DNA of 64,000 nt from Falsiroseomonas oleicola (GCF_019029495.1 NZ_JAERQM010000001.1:1302001-1366000), one strand, 5' to 3'. Counted from the stretch's first letter, positions 1 through 8,912 are shown. Notes: generated by a model not told the origin, from the letters alone. Program-made: numbers and translations.

Positions 1-210
1 GACCAGCGGCAGGTTCACCGAATCCGTCCGGGTCCAGCCCTGCACCCCCTGCGGCAGCGCCAGCAGCGACAGCGCCAGGCCGCAGCTTGCGGCGGAAACA
101 CCCAGATTGACCCAGGCCGGCAGCCGCCCGCGCGGGCGCAGCAACAACAGCAGCAGCGCCCCGGCCCAGGGAAAGAACACGACGATCCAGGCGAGCGGGA
201 AGCCGCTCAT
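1..210 (-). CDS. hyfF: Hydrogenase-4 subunit F-like antiporter protein, N-terminal fragment
   Basis: The first 70 residues of a membrane protein that continues past the left edge. It starts at an ATG whose bases overlap the stop codon of the upstream hyfE gene (ATGA), a sign of translational coupling. Two hydrophobic segments are visible (about residues 5-24 and 34-52), as in the amino terminus of HyfF/NuoN-like proton-pumping subunits. Established knowledge: HyfF belongs to the Mrp-antiporter-like subunits of group 4 hydrogenases and complex I. The assignment rests mostly on its place after hyfB, hyfC and hyfE, because the fragment itself is short. The catalytic subunits would lie beyond the window. 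Confidence 0.78.
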   Translation of the reverse strand, partial: MSGFPLAWIVVFFPWAGALLLLLLRPRGRLPAWVNLGVSAASCGLALSLLALPQGVQGWTRTDSVNLPLV

Positions 211-884
211 GGCGCCTCCCCCTCCCCGCGCTGGCGGCTGAGCGATTCCGTGTCCAGAGTCGCCATGCGGTCGCGCAGCAGGAACACCACGATGCCGGCG
301 ACCAGCGCCAGCATCAGCACCAGGGCGGCGGTCGAAAGCTCCACCACCAGCGGCATGCCCTGCACGCCGACCGCGGCCAGGATCAGCCCGTTCTCCAGGC
401 TCAGCAGGCCGATCACCTGGCTGACGGCATTGCGCCGGGCGATCATCATCAGCATGCCCAGCATCACCACCGACAGCGCCAGGGCCAGGTTCTCCCGCGT
501 CAGCGCCTGCGCCTGCCCGGCGGTGGCCGGCAGCACCACCATCACGGCGAGCCCGACCAGCGCGGCGGCGGCGAGCAGCGAGGGGCCGACGCCCAGCGCC
601 GTCTCCATGGTCCGGTGCAGGCCGAGCCGGCGCAGCAGCAGCCGCAGCGCGAGGGGGATCAGCACCGCCTTGGCGGCGAAGGCCAGCGCGGCGGTGACAT
701 ACAGCTCCCCGTTGTTCTGGCTGTAACCCTGCCAGGCCGCGGCCGCGGCCAGCAGCGCGCCCTGCACGGCGAAGGCATTGATCACCGCATCCAGCCGCCG
801 CTGATACAGCAGCACGAAGGACAGCAGCAGCACGCCCCCGCCGAGAAGGTGGGCGACGTCGTAACCGGTACTGCCGAAGCTCAT
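207..884 (-). CDS. hyfE: Hydrogenase-4 membrane subunit E
   Basis: A 225-residue polytopic membrane protein, close to the usual size of HyfE. It has at least six hydrophobic stretches and a NuoK-like core near residues 135-190, with the patterns LSVVMLGMLMM and LLSLENGLILA; the Glu in SLENG matches the buried proton-channel Glu of NuoK-type subunits. The open frame extends about 90 codons upstream, but that part is arginine- and glycine-rich and lies inside hyfC in another frame. I therefore chose the ATG at 884, which overlaps the hyfC stop by 4 bases. It would act in the inner membrane arm coupling electron transfer to proton movement. Confidence 0.85.
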   Translation of the reverse strand: MSFGSTGYDVAHLLGGGVLLLSFVLLYQRRLDAVINAFAVQGALLAAAAAWQGYSQNNGELYVTAALAFAAKAVLIPLALRLLLRRLGLHRTMETALGVGPSLLAAAALVGLAVMVVLPATAGQAQALTRENLALALSVVMLGMLMMIARRNAVSQVIGLLSLENGLILAAVGVQGMPLVVELSTAALVLMLALVAGIVVFLLRDRMATLDTESLSRQRGEGEAP

Positions 885-1840
885 GCCAGCCTCGTCGACA
901 GAAACAGCAGCAGCGCGCCCAGCAACCCCAGCAGCAGCGCCGTGCCGAGGAATTCCGGCACCCGGAACACCCGCATCTTGGCGATGGCGCTCTCGAAGAC
1001 GGCCAGCGCCAGGCACAGCACCCCCATCTTCGCCAGCCAGGCCAGCGCCCCCACCGCCCAGTCCAGCGGCGCGAAGCCCACCGGCGCGGTGCCAAACGGG
1101 AAGAAGATCGCGGCCAGCAAGGCCAGCCACAGGGTCAGCCGCAGCGCGGAGGCCGCCTGCCACAGCGCCAGATGCCGGCCGGAGGCCTCCAGCAGCATCG
1201 CCTCATGCACCATGGTGAGTTCCAGATGGGTGGCGGGGTTGTCCACCGGGATTCGGGCATTCTCGGCCACCGCCACGGCCAGCATCGCCACCAAAGCCAT
1301 GCCGAGCGACACGCGCAGGCCCAGGCTGCCATCCTGGAACAGCGTGCCGATCGCCTCCAGCCCCGTGCTGCCGGCGAGCATGGCCAGCACCAGCACCACC
1401 AGCAGGAGCGCCGGTTCGGCCAAAGCGGCGAAGGACATTTCGCGGGCGGCGCCGAGGCCGCCAAAGGCGGTGCCGGCATCCATCCCCGCCAGCGCCAGCG
1501 CCATCCGCCCCGCCGCCAGCAGCCCCGCGATCAGCACCAGATCGGCCAGCGGCGCCAGGGCCATGCCGCGCGCGAAACTCGGCACCAGCGCCAGCGCGGC
1601 CAGCGCGACGGTGACCCCGGCATAGGGTGCGGCGCGGCTGATCCAGCTCGCATTCTCCGCCAGCACCGGCCGCTTGCGCAGCAGCTTCCGGAAATCGCGC
1701 AGTGGCTGGAGGGGGGAGGCGCCGATGCGGCCCTGCATCCGCGCCTTCAGCCAGCGGAGGCAACCCTCAACCAGCGCGGCCGCCAGCAGCACCAGCAGCA
1801 GGTGCAGCGCCTGGGTCAGCAGCGCGGCGAGGCTCTCCAT
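881..1840 (-). CDS. hyfC: Hydrogenase-4 subunit C / NuoH-like membrane protein
   Basis: A 319-residue NuoH/HycD-family protein, the usual length for HyfC. The family signature is clear: a loop with ENARIPVDNPATHLELTMVH around residues 190-215, followed by further membrane helices. In complex I this loop joins the quinone-site subunit to the membrane arm; in Hyf/Hyc complexes HyfC anchors the hydrogenase module. The gene begins directly after the hyfB stop (1841) and ends overlapping hyfE by 4 bases, so it lies within a single transcription unit. The ATG at 1840 is the only sensible start. Confidence 0.9.
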   Translation of the reverse strand: MESLAALLTQALHLLLVLLAAALVEGCLRWLKARMQGRIGASPLQPLRDFRKLLRKRPVLAENASWISRAAPYAGVTVALAALALVPSFARGMALAPLADLVLIAGLLAAGRMALALAGMDAGTAFGGLGAAREMSFAALAEPALLLVVLVLAMLAGSTGLEAIGTLFQDGSLGLRVSLGMALVAMLAVAVAENARIPVDNPATHLELTMVHEAMLLEASGRHLALWQAASALRLTLWLALLAAIFFPFGTAPVGFAPLDWAVGALAWLAKMGVLCLALAVFESAIAKMRVFRVPEFLGTALLLGLLGALLLFLSTRLA

Positions 1841-3856
1841 TCAGCGCGCCTCCAGCCAGGCGGTCAGCGCCAGCAGCGCCACCAGGGTGGAGAAGGGCAG
1901 GATCAGGCAGGCGGTCAGCGACAGGTCGCGCAGCCGGTCGGCCCAGCCGGCCAGCGCATCCCGCAGCCGCGCCACGGGCGCCAGCAGCAGGGTCTCGGTG
2001 GGGTCCATCTGGCCGGAGGTGACATGGGCCGGGCCGGGGTCGCCCGGGCGCGGCATCACCACGGATTCATGCGCGGCAAGCAGCGATCCGCCCAGCATGC
2101 GCCGCAGCGGCTGGCCGAAGCCGGTGGCGGAGGGCTGGGTCATCGGGTCGCCGAAGGGCAGGTGCGGCGGCGGCGCCATGAAGCCACCATCCCAGGCCGG
2201 GCCGCGCGCCACGCCGGCCGGGCTGCGCTGGCGCACCAGCCACCAGACCGCGCCGCCCAGCACCGCCAGCACCAGCGCCACGCCGATCGGCCAGTAGCGC
2301 GCGCCGCCATCGCCGACGCGCAGCACGGCCAGGCTGCCGCGCTCCGTGACGCCTTGCGGCGCCAGGATCTGCACCGCACCCGCCGCCAGATCCAGCAGCG
2401 GCCCCGGCATCAGTCCGAACAGCACCGTCAGCCCGGCCGGCAGCAGAAGGGCCAGTCGCGCCGCCAGCCTTCCATCCTGCGCCCCGGCCGCGCGCGGGGT
2501 GCGCGGCCGGCCGAGGAAGATCAGCCCGAACATCCGCAGCATCGCCGCCGCCGCCAGCGCCGCCGCCAACGCCACCGCGGCAACCGCCACCACGCCCAGC
2601 ACCTGGAAGGCCAGGTCGCCGACCCGCCACGCCGCCAGCAGCGCCTGCAGCAGCAGCCATTCGCTGGCGAAGCCGGAAAGCGGCGGCAGGCTGGCCGCCG
2701 CCGCCGCGCCCACCAGCACCGCCGCGGCGGTTACCGGCATCACATGGATCAGCCCGCCCAGCCGGTCCAGATGGCGGGAGGCGGCGGCGTGCTGCACCTC
2801 CCCCAGGCCGAGGAACAGCAGCGACTTGAACAGCGCATGGTTCAGCGCATGCAGCAGTGCCGCCCCCGCCGCCAGCCCGGCCAGCACGCCGAGATCGGCG
2901 GCGCGGAAACAGGCGGCGAGCCCAAGGCCCACCGCGATCAGCCCGACATTCTCGATGGTGGAGCAGGCCAGCAGCGTCTTGCCGTCACTCTCCAGATTGG
3001 CGCGCAGCGCGCCGAACACGGCGGAAGCCGCGCCCAGCACCAGCAGCGGCACGCCCCACCACAGCGGCTGCGCCGGCCCCGAAAGGTCCAGCAGCACGCG
3101 CGCCAGGACATAGAGCGCCACCTTGCTCATCGCCCCCGACATCAGCGCGGCCACATGGCTCGGCGCGGCCGCATAGGGCGGCAGCCAGACCATCATCGGC
3201 AGCAGCCCGGCCTTGGACCCGGCGCCCGCCAGCACCAGCCCGAGCACCGCCGCCGCCACCCAGCCCTCCGGCGGCGCGGCGCGGATCGCGGCGAAGGACA
3301 CATCGCCCGCCGCCCCGCCCAGGAGCCCCATGGCGGGGATCAGGCAGGCACCGGCGAACAGGGCGAAGGCGAGGTACAGCCGCGCGGCGCGACGATGCGC
3401 CGCATCCTCATGCTCCGCCGCGATCAGGATCCAGGAGGCGAGGGACATCGCCTCGAACCCCAGCACCAAGGTGAAGCCATCCGCCGCGATCAGCGTCAGC
3501 GCCATGCCGGCCAGGAACAGCGGATAGGCCGCCAGCAGCCGGGGCGGCGCGTGCCGCGCATGGGCCAAAGCGAACAGCGAGGCGCAGGCCCCGGCGAGAC
3601 CCAGGATCAGCAGGAACCAGGCCGAGAGCGCATCCACCGCCACCTGCGCCGCCACGCCCGGAATCGCCAGCGGCAGCGCCTGCGCCGGCAAGGCCCCGCC
3701 CGCCAGCACCGCCAGGCCAAGCCCGGCGAACAGCGCCGAGGCGACCAGCGCCCCCCCATGCACCACCATCCACCCCCAGCGCGCGCGGGACAGCGGCACG
3801 GCGCAAAGGCCCAGCAGGCCGAGGCCCGCCAGGGTGAGAAGGAGCGCCGTCAGCAC
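1841..3856 (-). CDS. hyfB: Hydrogenase-4 subunit B, proton-translocating antiporter-like subunit
   Basis: A 671-residue, strongly hydrophobic NuoL/HyfB-type protein at the expected family length. The central antiporter domain carries the usual pieces: ESDGKTLLACSTIENVGLIAVG near residues 288-309, with the conserved Lys, and a helix containing the HALNHALFKSLLFLG pattern typical of NuoL/M/N relatives. It is the first gene of the hyfBCEF run. The 231 bp upstream to the divergent TRAP gene must hold the promoters for both directions. Whether the complex works with a hydrogenase, formate dehydrogenase or another partner cannot be told, because no catalytic subunit lies in the window. Confidence 0.9.
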   Translation of the reverse strand: MLTALLLTLAGLGLLGLCAVPLSRARWGWMVVHGGALVASALFAGLGLAVLAGGALPAQALPLAIPGVAAQVAVDALSAWFLLILGLAGACASLFALAHARHAPPRLLAAYPLFLAGMALTLIAADGFTLVLGFEAMSLASWILIAAEHEDAAHRRAARLYLAFALFAGACLIPAMGLLGGAAGDVSFAAIRAAPPEGWVAAAVLGLVLAGAGSKAGLLPMMVWLPPYAAAPSHVAALMSGAMSKVALYVLARVLLDLSGPAQPLWWGVPLLVLGAASAVFGALRANLESDGKTLLACSTIENVGLIAVGLGLAACFRAADLGVLAGLAAGAALLHALNHALFKSLLFLGLGEVQHAAASRHLDRLGGLIHVMPVTAAAVLVGAAAAASLPPLSGFASEWLLLQALLAAWRVGDLAFQVLGVVAVAAVALAAALAAAAMLRMFGLIFLGRPRTPRAAGAQDGRLAARLALLLPAGLTVLFGLMPGPLLDLAAGAVQILAPQGVTERGSLAVLRVGDGGARYWPIGVALVLAVLGGAVWWLVRQRSPAGVARGPAWDGGFMAPPPHLPFGDPMTQPSATGFGQPLRRMLGGSLLAAHESVVMPRPGDPGPAHVTSGQMDPTETLLLAPVARLRDALAGWADRLRDLSLTACLILPFSTLVALLALTAWLEAR

Positions 3857-4087
3857 GGCAGGGATTTGCAGCGGGTCACCGACTCGGAGGATAGCACCCC
3901 CACCCCGTCGAAGAAGTCCGCCGGGTCATCAAGTCTCGGCCCCATGGCGGTTTTTCCAGTCCCATGCGGCCCCGCCGGGCCGCCTTGCTGCTTTCCAACC
4001 CCGTCCCGCGGCGCTACAGGACGCCGCCCGGCTCGGCGGGGCGGCGGAGCAGCCGCGCGCCTCGTGCCGGCCCGCCAAGCCACGGGC

Positions 4088-4678
4088 ATGCCGCCCGCCT
4101 GGATCAGCCTCGGGGGTGCGTCTCCTTTGGGACCGTTGCTCGCCTTCAGCCGCGGGGTCGATGCCCTGACCACGGGCTTCGGACGGATCGCCGACTGGCT
4201 GGTGCTGATCGCCTGCACCGTCAGCGCCGGCAATGCCTTCGCCCGCTATGGCTTCTCCTCCGGCTCCAATGCCTGGCTGGAGGTGCAGTGGTACTGCTTC
4301 GCCGGCATGGTGATGCTGGGCGCCAGCCATACCCTGTTCCGCAACGAGCATGTGCGCGTCGACCTGGTCTATGGCTCGCTGCGCATGCGGGCGCGGATCT
4401 GGGTGGATGTGCTCGGCCTCACCTTCTTCCTGATGCCCGCCATGGCGCTGCTGGCCTGGATGACCTGGCCCTTCTTCGTCGAGGCCTGGGTGCGGGCGGA
4501 GGTCTCCTCCTCCCCCGGCGGTCTGATCCGCTGGCCGGTCAAGCTGCTGATGCCGCTGGGGTTCTTCCTGATGTCCCTGCAGGGGCTTTCCGAATTGGTG
4601 AAGCGCATCGCCGTGCTGCGCGGCATCGAGCTGGCCAAGGGGCAGTTGCACGCCGTCTATGCGAGGCCCGACCAGTGA
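4088..4678 (+). CDS. dctQ: TRAP transporter small permease (DctQ family)
   Basis: A 196-residue protein with four predicted membrane helices, as expected for DctQ-type subunits of tripartite ATP-independent periplasmic transporters. Typical family features are the helix after RIADWLVLIACTVSAGNAFAR, a WLEVQWYCFAGMVMLGASHT segment and the RNEHVRVDLVY loop. The small permease pairs with DctM to form the sodium-driven membrane unit. The ATG at 4088 gives a normal length; the upstream open frame is antisense to hyfB and is not coding. No periplasmic receptor gene (dctP) is found on either side, so the receptor must be encoded elsewhere. Substrate unknown. Confidence 0.85.
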   Translation: MPPAWISLGGASPLGPLLAFSRGVDALTTGFGRIADWLVLIACTVSAGNAFARYGFSSGSNAWLEVQWYCFAGMVMLGASHTLFRNEHVRVDLVYGSLRMRARIWVDVLGLTFFLMPAMALLAWMTWPFFVEAWVRAEVSSSPGGLIRWPVKLLMPLGFFLMSLQGLSELVKRIAVLRGIELAKGQLHAVYARPDQ

Positions 4679-6099
4679 GCGGTTTACTGCACGAAGACAT
4701 CATGCCGCCGCTGATGTTCGGCGGGCTGGTGGTGTTCCTGCTGATCGGATTTCCGGCGGCCTTCTCCCTGGCCGCGGTCGGGCTGTTCTTCGGCTTCATC
4801 TCGATCGAGCTTGGCTTCTTCCCGGAAGCCTGGATGTTCAACCTGCCGCTGCGGGTCTTCGGCATCCTGTCCAACGACCTGCTGCTGGCGATTCCCTTCT
4901 TCACCCTGATGGGCGCGGTGCTGGAACGCTGCGGCCTGGCGGAGGATCTGCTGGAAGGCACCGGGCAGTTGTTCGGCAAGGTGCCGGGCGGGCTGGCCTA
5001 TGCGGTCATCATCGTCGGCGCCATCCTGGGCGCCATCACCGGCACCGTCGCCGCCAGCGTGATCTCCATGGGCATGATCAGCCTGCCGATCATGATGCGC
5101 TACGGCTACGACATGCGCATCGCCACGGGCGTGATCGCGGCCTCGGGCACCATCACCCAGGTCATCCCGCCATCGCTGGTGCTGATCGTGCTGTCGGACC
5201 AGCTCGGCCAGTCGGTGGGCGACATGTATGCCGGCGCCATCGGGCCGTCGCTGCTTCAGATCTCGCTGTTCCTGATGTTCATCTGGCTGGTTTCCGTGTT
5301 CCAGCCGAAGAAGGTCCCGCCCTTGCCGCCGGAGGCGCTGGCCCCGCGCGACTGGCGGCTGTGGTGGCGCGTGCTGAAGGGCATGGTGCCCTCCATGGGC
5401 CTGATCTTCATGGTGCTGGGCACCATCTTCATGGGCCTGGCGACGCCGACCGAGGCGGGCGCCATGGGCGTGGTCGGCGCCGTGCTGCTGGCGGCGGTGA
5501 ACCGGCGCCTGACCTGGGCGCTGATCCGCCAGGCGATGGGCAACACCATGCGCATCACCAGCATGGTCATCTTCATCCTGATCGGTGCCACGGTCTTCAC
5601 CCTGGTCTTCCAGGGGGTGGATGGCGGCATCTGGATCGAGCATCTGCTGGCGCTGCTGCCGGGCGGCCAGACCGGCTTCCTGATCTTCGTCAACATCTTC
5701 ATCTTCTTCCTGGCCTTCTTCCTCGATTTCTTCGAGATCGCCTTCATCGTCATTCCGCTGCTGGCGCCGGCGGCGAAGGCGCTGGGCATCGACCTGGTGT
5801 GGTTCGGGGTGCTGATCTGCATCAACATGCAGACCGCCTTCATGCACCCGCCCTTCGGCTTCGCCCTGTTCTACCTGCGCGGCGTGGCGCCCAAATCGGT
5901 GCTGACGCGGGACATCTACCTGGGCGCCATCCCCTGGCTGTGCCTGCAATTGCTGCTGGTGGCGGTGGTGATCTTCTGGCCGCAGAGCGTGACCTACTGG
6001 CTGGACCGCACGCCGCGGCAGGACCCGGCCAGCGTCATCATCGACCTGCCGCCGCCGGTCGCGGTGCCGGATGTGCCCGCCATGCCGGTGTTCCAATGA
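4675..6099 (+). CDS. dctM: TRAP transporter large permease (DctM family)
   Basis: About 474 residues with twelve or so membrane helices, the DctM/SiaM transport subunit. Family features include IGFPAAFSLAAVGLFFGF near the start, GTVAASVISMGMISLP, the ASGTITQVIPPSLVLIV stretch and GLATPTEAGAMGVVGA. A GTG at 4675 overlapping the dctQ stop (GTGA) with a GAGG motif about 9 nt upstream is preferred; an ATG at 4702 is the alternative, 9 codons shorter. The last 30 residues form a proline-rich cytoplasmic tail (LPPPVAVPDVPAMP) not usual in the family. The stop overlaps the start of trmO, so three genes are translationally chained. Confidence 0.88.
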   Translation: MSGLLHEDIMPPLMFGGLVVFLLIGFPAAFSLAAVGLFFGFISIELGFFPEAWMFNLPLRVFGILSNDLLLAIPFFTLMGAVLERCGLAEDLLEGTGQLFGKVPGGLAYAVIIVGAILGAITGTVAASVISMGMISLPIMMRYGYDMRIATGVIAASGTITQVIPPSLVLIVLSDQLGQSVGDMYAGAIGPSLLQISLFLMFIWLVSVFQPKKVPPLPPEALAPRDWRLWWRVLKGMVPSMGLIFMVLGTIFMGLATPTEAGAMGVVGAVLLAAVNRRLTWALIRQAMGNTMRITSMVIFILIGATVFTLVFQGVDGGIWIEHLLALLPGGQTGFLIFVNIFIFFLAFFLDFFEIAFIVIPLLAPAAKALGIDLVWFGVLICINMQTAFMHPPFGFALFYLRGVAPKSVLTRDIYLGAIPWLCLQLLLVAVVIFWPQSVTYWLDRTPRQDPASVIIDLPPPVAVPDVPAMPVFQ

Positions 6100-6551
6100 G
6101 GATCACCCCGATCGGCACCGTTCAGGGCGGCCGGGCCGAGCCGCTGGACGATGGGTGGGACGCGGTGGAGGCCGAGATCGCGCTGGACCCGGCGGTGCTG
6201 GGGCCGGATGCCGCGCGCGGCCTCGATGCCTTCAGCCATGTGGTGGTGGTCTTCGGCTTCCACCGCCTGGACCCGGAGGCGGTGGAGCGCAACGCCCGCC
6301 ACCCGCGCGGCCGTCAGGACTGGCCCAGGGTCGGCATCCTCGCCCAGCGCGGCGCCCCGCGCCCGAACCGCCTCGGCGTCACCACCTGCGCGCTGCTCGG
6401 CGTGGACGGGCTAGTGCTGCGGCTGCGCGGGCTGGATGCGGTGGCGGGGTCGCCGGTCTTCGACGTGAAGCCGCACATGACCGGCTTCGACCCGCGCGGC
6501 GCGGTGCGGGAGCCGGACTGGGCGCGGGAGATCATGGCGGGGTATTGGTAA
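6096..6551 (+). CDS. trmO: tRNA N6-threonylcarbamoyladenosine methyltransferase, TrmO family
   Basis: A 151-residue protein of the TrmO/YaeB (UPF0066) family, which methylates t6A37 in some threonine tRNAs using S-adenosylmethionine. Visible family motifs are the N-terminal ITPIGTV, the basic RGAPRPNRLGVTT stretch, which sits at the SAM-binding site in the family, and DVKPHMTGFD near the C-terminus. It is a short form, lacking the extra C-terminal domain of the E. coli enzyme. The ATG overlaps the dctM stop (ATGA). A tRNA modification gene joined to a transporter is odd; it may simply be hitch-hiking on the TRAP promoter. Confidence 0.82.
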   Translation: MRITPIGTVQGGRAEPLDDGWDAVEAEIALDPAVLGPDAARGLDAFSHVVVVFGFHRLDPEAVERNARHPRGRQDWPRVGILAQRGAPRPNRLGVTTCALLGVDGLVLRLRGLDAVAGSPVFDVKPHMTGFDPRGAVREPDWAREIMAGYW

Positions 6552-6562
6552 CGCCCCGCCGC

Positions 6563-7390
6563 TCAGATCATCTCCAGCGGCTGCTTGCGTGACGGCGGCG
6601 GGAAGGCCCGGTCCAACTCGGCCATATCCTCCGCCGTCAGCCGCAGGTCCCGCGCCGCCACATTGGCGCGGAGATGCGCCGGATCCGACGCCTTCGGAAT
6701 CGCGATCACCCCAGGCCGGGCCAGTACGAAGGCCAGCGCCGCCTGCGCCGGCGCCACGCCATGCCGTGCCGCCACCGCCCGCAGCGCCCTGTGCCGCAAC
6801 AGCGCCCCACCCTGGCCGAGGGGGGAATAGGCCATCACGGGCATGCCCCTTTCGGCGCAGAAGGGCAGAAGGTCGAATTCCGGGCCGCGCGCTTCCAGGT
6901 TCCACAGCACCTGGTCCGTCGCGCAGTCGGCCAGCGCCGGGCCAAGCGCCCGCAGATCGGCGACATCGAGGTTGGAGACGCCCCAGCGCGCGATCTGGCC
7001 CTTGGCGCGGGCCGCCTCCATCGCCTGCACCGTCTCCGCCAGCGGCACGCTGCCGCGCCAGTGCAGCAGGTACAGGTCGATCCGCTCCACCCGCAGCCGT
7101 TTCAGGCTGGCGGCCAGCGCCACCGGCAATTTCCTGGCGGAGGCGTTGTGGGGGTAGACCTTGGAGACGAGGAACACCTGATCCCGTCTTCCGGCGATGG
7201 CCTCGCCCACCACCTCCTCCGCCCCGCCCTCGGCATACATCTCCGCCGTGTCGATCAGGGTCAGGCCGAGGTCGAGGCCGAGGCGCAGCGCATCGGCCTC
7301 CGCCCGAGGGTCGCCACCCTCCCCCATATGCCAGGTGCCCTGGCCCAGCGACGGCACCACAACCCCGTCAGGAAACCGCACATCCGCCAT
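6563..7390 (-). CDS. Aldo/keto reductase
   Basis: A 275-residue NADPH-dependent aldo/keto reductase with a TIM-barrel layout. The catalytic tetrad can be read directly: Asp and Tyr in LIDTAEMYAEGG, Lys in LVSKVYP and His in LLHWRG. The C-terminal cofactor-binding signature IAIPKASDPAHLRANV is also present. The open frame continues upstream, but that part is antisense to the next gene, so I chose the ATG at 7390, just before the divergent exported protein gene (33 bp away). It probably reduces an aldehyde or keto-sugar; the exact substrate cannot be inferred. It is convergent with trmO, with an 11-bp gap. Confidence 0.88.
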   Translation of the reverse strand: MADVRFPDGVVVPSLGQGTWHMGEGGDPRAEADALRLGLDLGLTLIDTAEMYAEGGAEEVVGEAIAGRRDQVFLVSKVYPHNASARKLPVALAASLKRLRVERIDLYLLHWRGSVPLAETVQAMEAARAKGQIARWGVSNLDVADLRALGPALADCATDQVLWNLEARGPEFDLLPFCAERGMPVMAYSPLGQGGALLRHRALRAVAARHGVAPAQAALAFVLARPGVIAIPKASDPAHLRANVAARDLRLTAEDMAELDRAFPPPSRKQPLEMI

Positions 7391-7423
7391 GGAACCCGCC
7401 CCTTCGCTTCCTATCTGCCAGTG

Positions 7424-8074
7424 ATGACCCGCATGGCCCTCCCTGGTTCCCTCGCCGCCGCCCTCATCGTCGCCGGCACGGCCGCTTTGGCGCAACCCGC
7501 GCCGCAATTGCAGGCCCAGGTGCCGGAGGAAGTCGGAAGCTGGCGCCTTTCCTGCGTCGCCGACCGCATGACGGACCAGTCCAACTGCCTGCTCCGGCAC
7601 CGCATGCCGGTGGAGGCGGCGCAGAGCGCCAGCGCGTCGTCGCTGCTGCTGGAGGTGCAGGAGCGGCATGGGCGGCTGGTGCCGGTGGTCACGGCGCGGG
7701 ACCTGTCGCTGGATGCCGCGAGCCGCGGGTTGTTGGCCTTCACCGGCACGGCGCAGCTGCGCTTCCCGCCCAACCGGTTCTTCGAGCTGCCCTGCGGGCT
7801 GGAAGGCCGCAACCTGGTCTGCGCGCCGAAGGCGGAGGATGCCGCGCGGGCGGCGGAGGAACTCGCGGCCAGCCCCACCGCGCTGGTGCGGATGACCGGC
7901 CTCGGCGCCGACTCGAACCAGGCGGAGCCGGCGGAGCTGCGGTTGGAAGGCACGCGGGACGCTTTGGCGCGCTATCGCAGCCGGGTGCCGGAGGGGACGG
8001 TGACAGCGCCGCCACCGAGTGGCCTGACCCTGCCGGAGATCATGGGGCGCGTGCAGCGGCTGTTCGGGAACTGA
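7424..8074 (+). CDS. Exported hypothetical protein, IalB-like
   Basis: A 216-residue protein with a clear signal peptide (hydrophobic residues 5-20, cleavage near ALAQ-PA). The mature part begins with a SWRLSCVADRMTDQSNC pattern and has a second Cys pair (LPCGLEGRNLVC) near residues 120-135. This arrangement recalls the invasion-associated-locus-B (IalB) family of alphaproteobacterial periplasmic proteins, where a tryptophan and cysteines anchor a small beta fold, but the match is weak and inferred by eye. ATG at 7424 is used; GTG 7421 and ATG 7433 are in the same frame. It is divergent from the aldo/keto reductase and convergent with the nitroreductase, with a hairpin at 8085-8110 between. 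Confidence 0.65.
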   Translation: MTRMALPGSLAAALIVAGTAALAQPAPQLQAQVPEEVGSWRLSCVADRMTDQSNCLLRHRMPVEAAQSASASSLLLEVQERHGRLVPVVTARDLSLDAASRGLLAFTGTAQLRFPPNRFFELPCGLEGRNLVCAPKAEDAARAAEELAASPTALVRMTGLGADSNQAEPAELRLEGTRDALARYRSRVPEGTVTAPPPSGLTLPEIMGRVQRLFGN

Positions 8075-8084
8075 AGACAAGGAA

Positions 8085-8110
8085 AGGGCCGGATGTTGCC
8101 ACCCGGCCCT
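8085..8110. terminator. Hairpin between convergent genes, possible terminator
   Basis: An 8-bp perfect stem, AGGGCCGG pairing with CCGGCCCT, around a 10-nt loop. It sits 11 nt after the stop of the exported protein gene and 26 nt before the stop of the convergent nitroreductase gene. There is no strong T-run on either side, so it may be a weak bidirectional terminator or a 3'-end stabiliser. Confidence 0.4.
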
Positions 8111-8135
8111 CTCCAATATCGGCCCTGCCGAAAAA

Positions 8136-8732
8136 CTATTCCAGGCGCGCGGCCTCGTCGAAGCTCAGGCGCGGGCTGCGGGGAAACAGGCCCTCGGGGT
8201 CGCCATAGCCGAGATTGACCAGGAAGTTGGACTTCCAGGTGGTGCCGGCGAAGAAGGCCTCGTCCACCTTGGCATTGTCGAAGCCGCTCATCGGCCCGGC
8301 ATCGAGGCCGGCGGCGCGGGCGGCCAGGATCAGATAGGCGCCCTGGAGCGTGCCGTTGCGGAAGGCGGTGGTCTCGGCCAGGGCCGGGGTGCTGGCGAAC
8401 CAGGACCGCGCATCGGCATGCGGGAACAGGAAGGGCAGCTTGTCGTAGAAGGCCATGTCATGCGCCACGATGGCGATGACCGGGGCGGTCATGGTCTTTT
8501 CCATGTTGCCGGCCGACAGCGCCGGCTTCAGCCGGGCCTTGCCCTCCGACGTCCGGATGAAAACGAAGCGGGCGGGGGAGGCGTTGGCCGAGGTCGGGGC
8601 GAATTTGAGGAGGTTGTAGACTTCCTCCAGCTTGCTGTCCGGCACCTGCCGGTCCTGCCACTTGTTCTGGGTGCGGGCCTCCCGGAACAGGATGTCCAGG
8701 GCCTGGTCGTCGAGGGTCGGGCGATCGGTCAT
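8136..8732 (-). CDS. Nitroreductase family protein, RutE/malonic semialdehyde reductase-like
   Basis: A 198-residue FMN-dependent nitroreductase of the RutE/HadB-type subgroup (typical length 196). Family markers are [19 protein letters not shown] at the start, the [16 protein letters not shown] stretch near residues 46-61 that lines FMN, and the late [16 protein letters not shown] and [21 protein letters not shown] segments. RutE reduces malonic semialdehyde to 3-hydroxypropionate in the Rut pyrimidine pathway, but no other rut genes are here, so a general quinone or nitro reductase role is equally possible. Start ATG 8732. Confidence 0.85.
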   Translation of the reverse strand: MTDRPTLDDQALDILFREARTQNKWQDRQVPDSKLEEVYNLLKFAPTSANASPARFVFIRTSEGKARLKPALSAGNMEKTMTAPVIAIVAHDMAFYDKLPFLFPHADARSWFASTPALAETTAFRNGTLQGAYLILAARAAGLDAGPMSGFDNAKVDEAFFAGTTWKSNFLVNLGYGDPEGLFPRSPRLSFDEAARLE

Positions 8733-8892
8733 CGGTCTCTCCGTCAGCAGCCGGCGGCACCCAGGGGTGCGGCGTTGCCAAGGGGATAGGCGCATTGGCG
8801 GCCGGGGCCAATCGCCCGGCGCCAATGGTGATTATCGGCGGCCCGAATGGCCGTCGCGCCAAGTGGCGCGCAGCCTGGCCGGCGATTCAGGC

Positions 8893-8912
8893 GGTGATCG
8901 GTCACGATCACC
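8893..8912. terminator. Inverted repeat just downstream of the Nfu gene
   Basis: A perfect 8-bp stem, GGTGATCG with CGATCACC, and a GTCA loop, 12 nt beyond the stop of the minus-strand Nfu gene. It is a good candidate for that gene's 3' hairpin, though no U-run follows on the minus strand. The surrounding 192-bp gap (8733-8924) holds no gene. Confidence 0.4.

Noticed and set aside
207-1163. Longer HyfE starting at 1163
   Set aside because: The first 93 residues are Gly/Arg/Ala-rich and lie inside hyfC out of frame; ATG 884 overlaps the hyfC stop as expected.
1172-4678. A plus-strand open frame of more than 1000 codons running across the hyf genes
   Set aside because: Its product is Gln/Arg/His-rich over the first 970 codons and mirrors hyfB and hyfC, an artefact of high GC. 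Only the final 196 codons (DctQ) are real.
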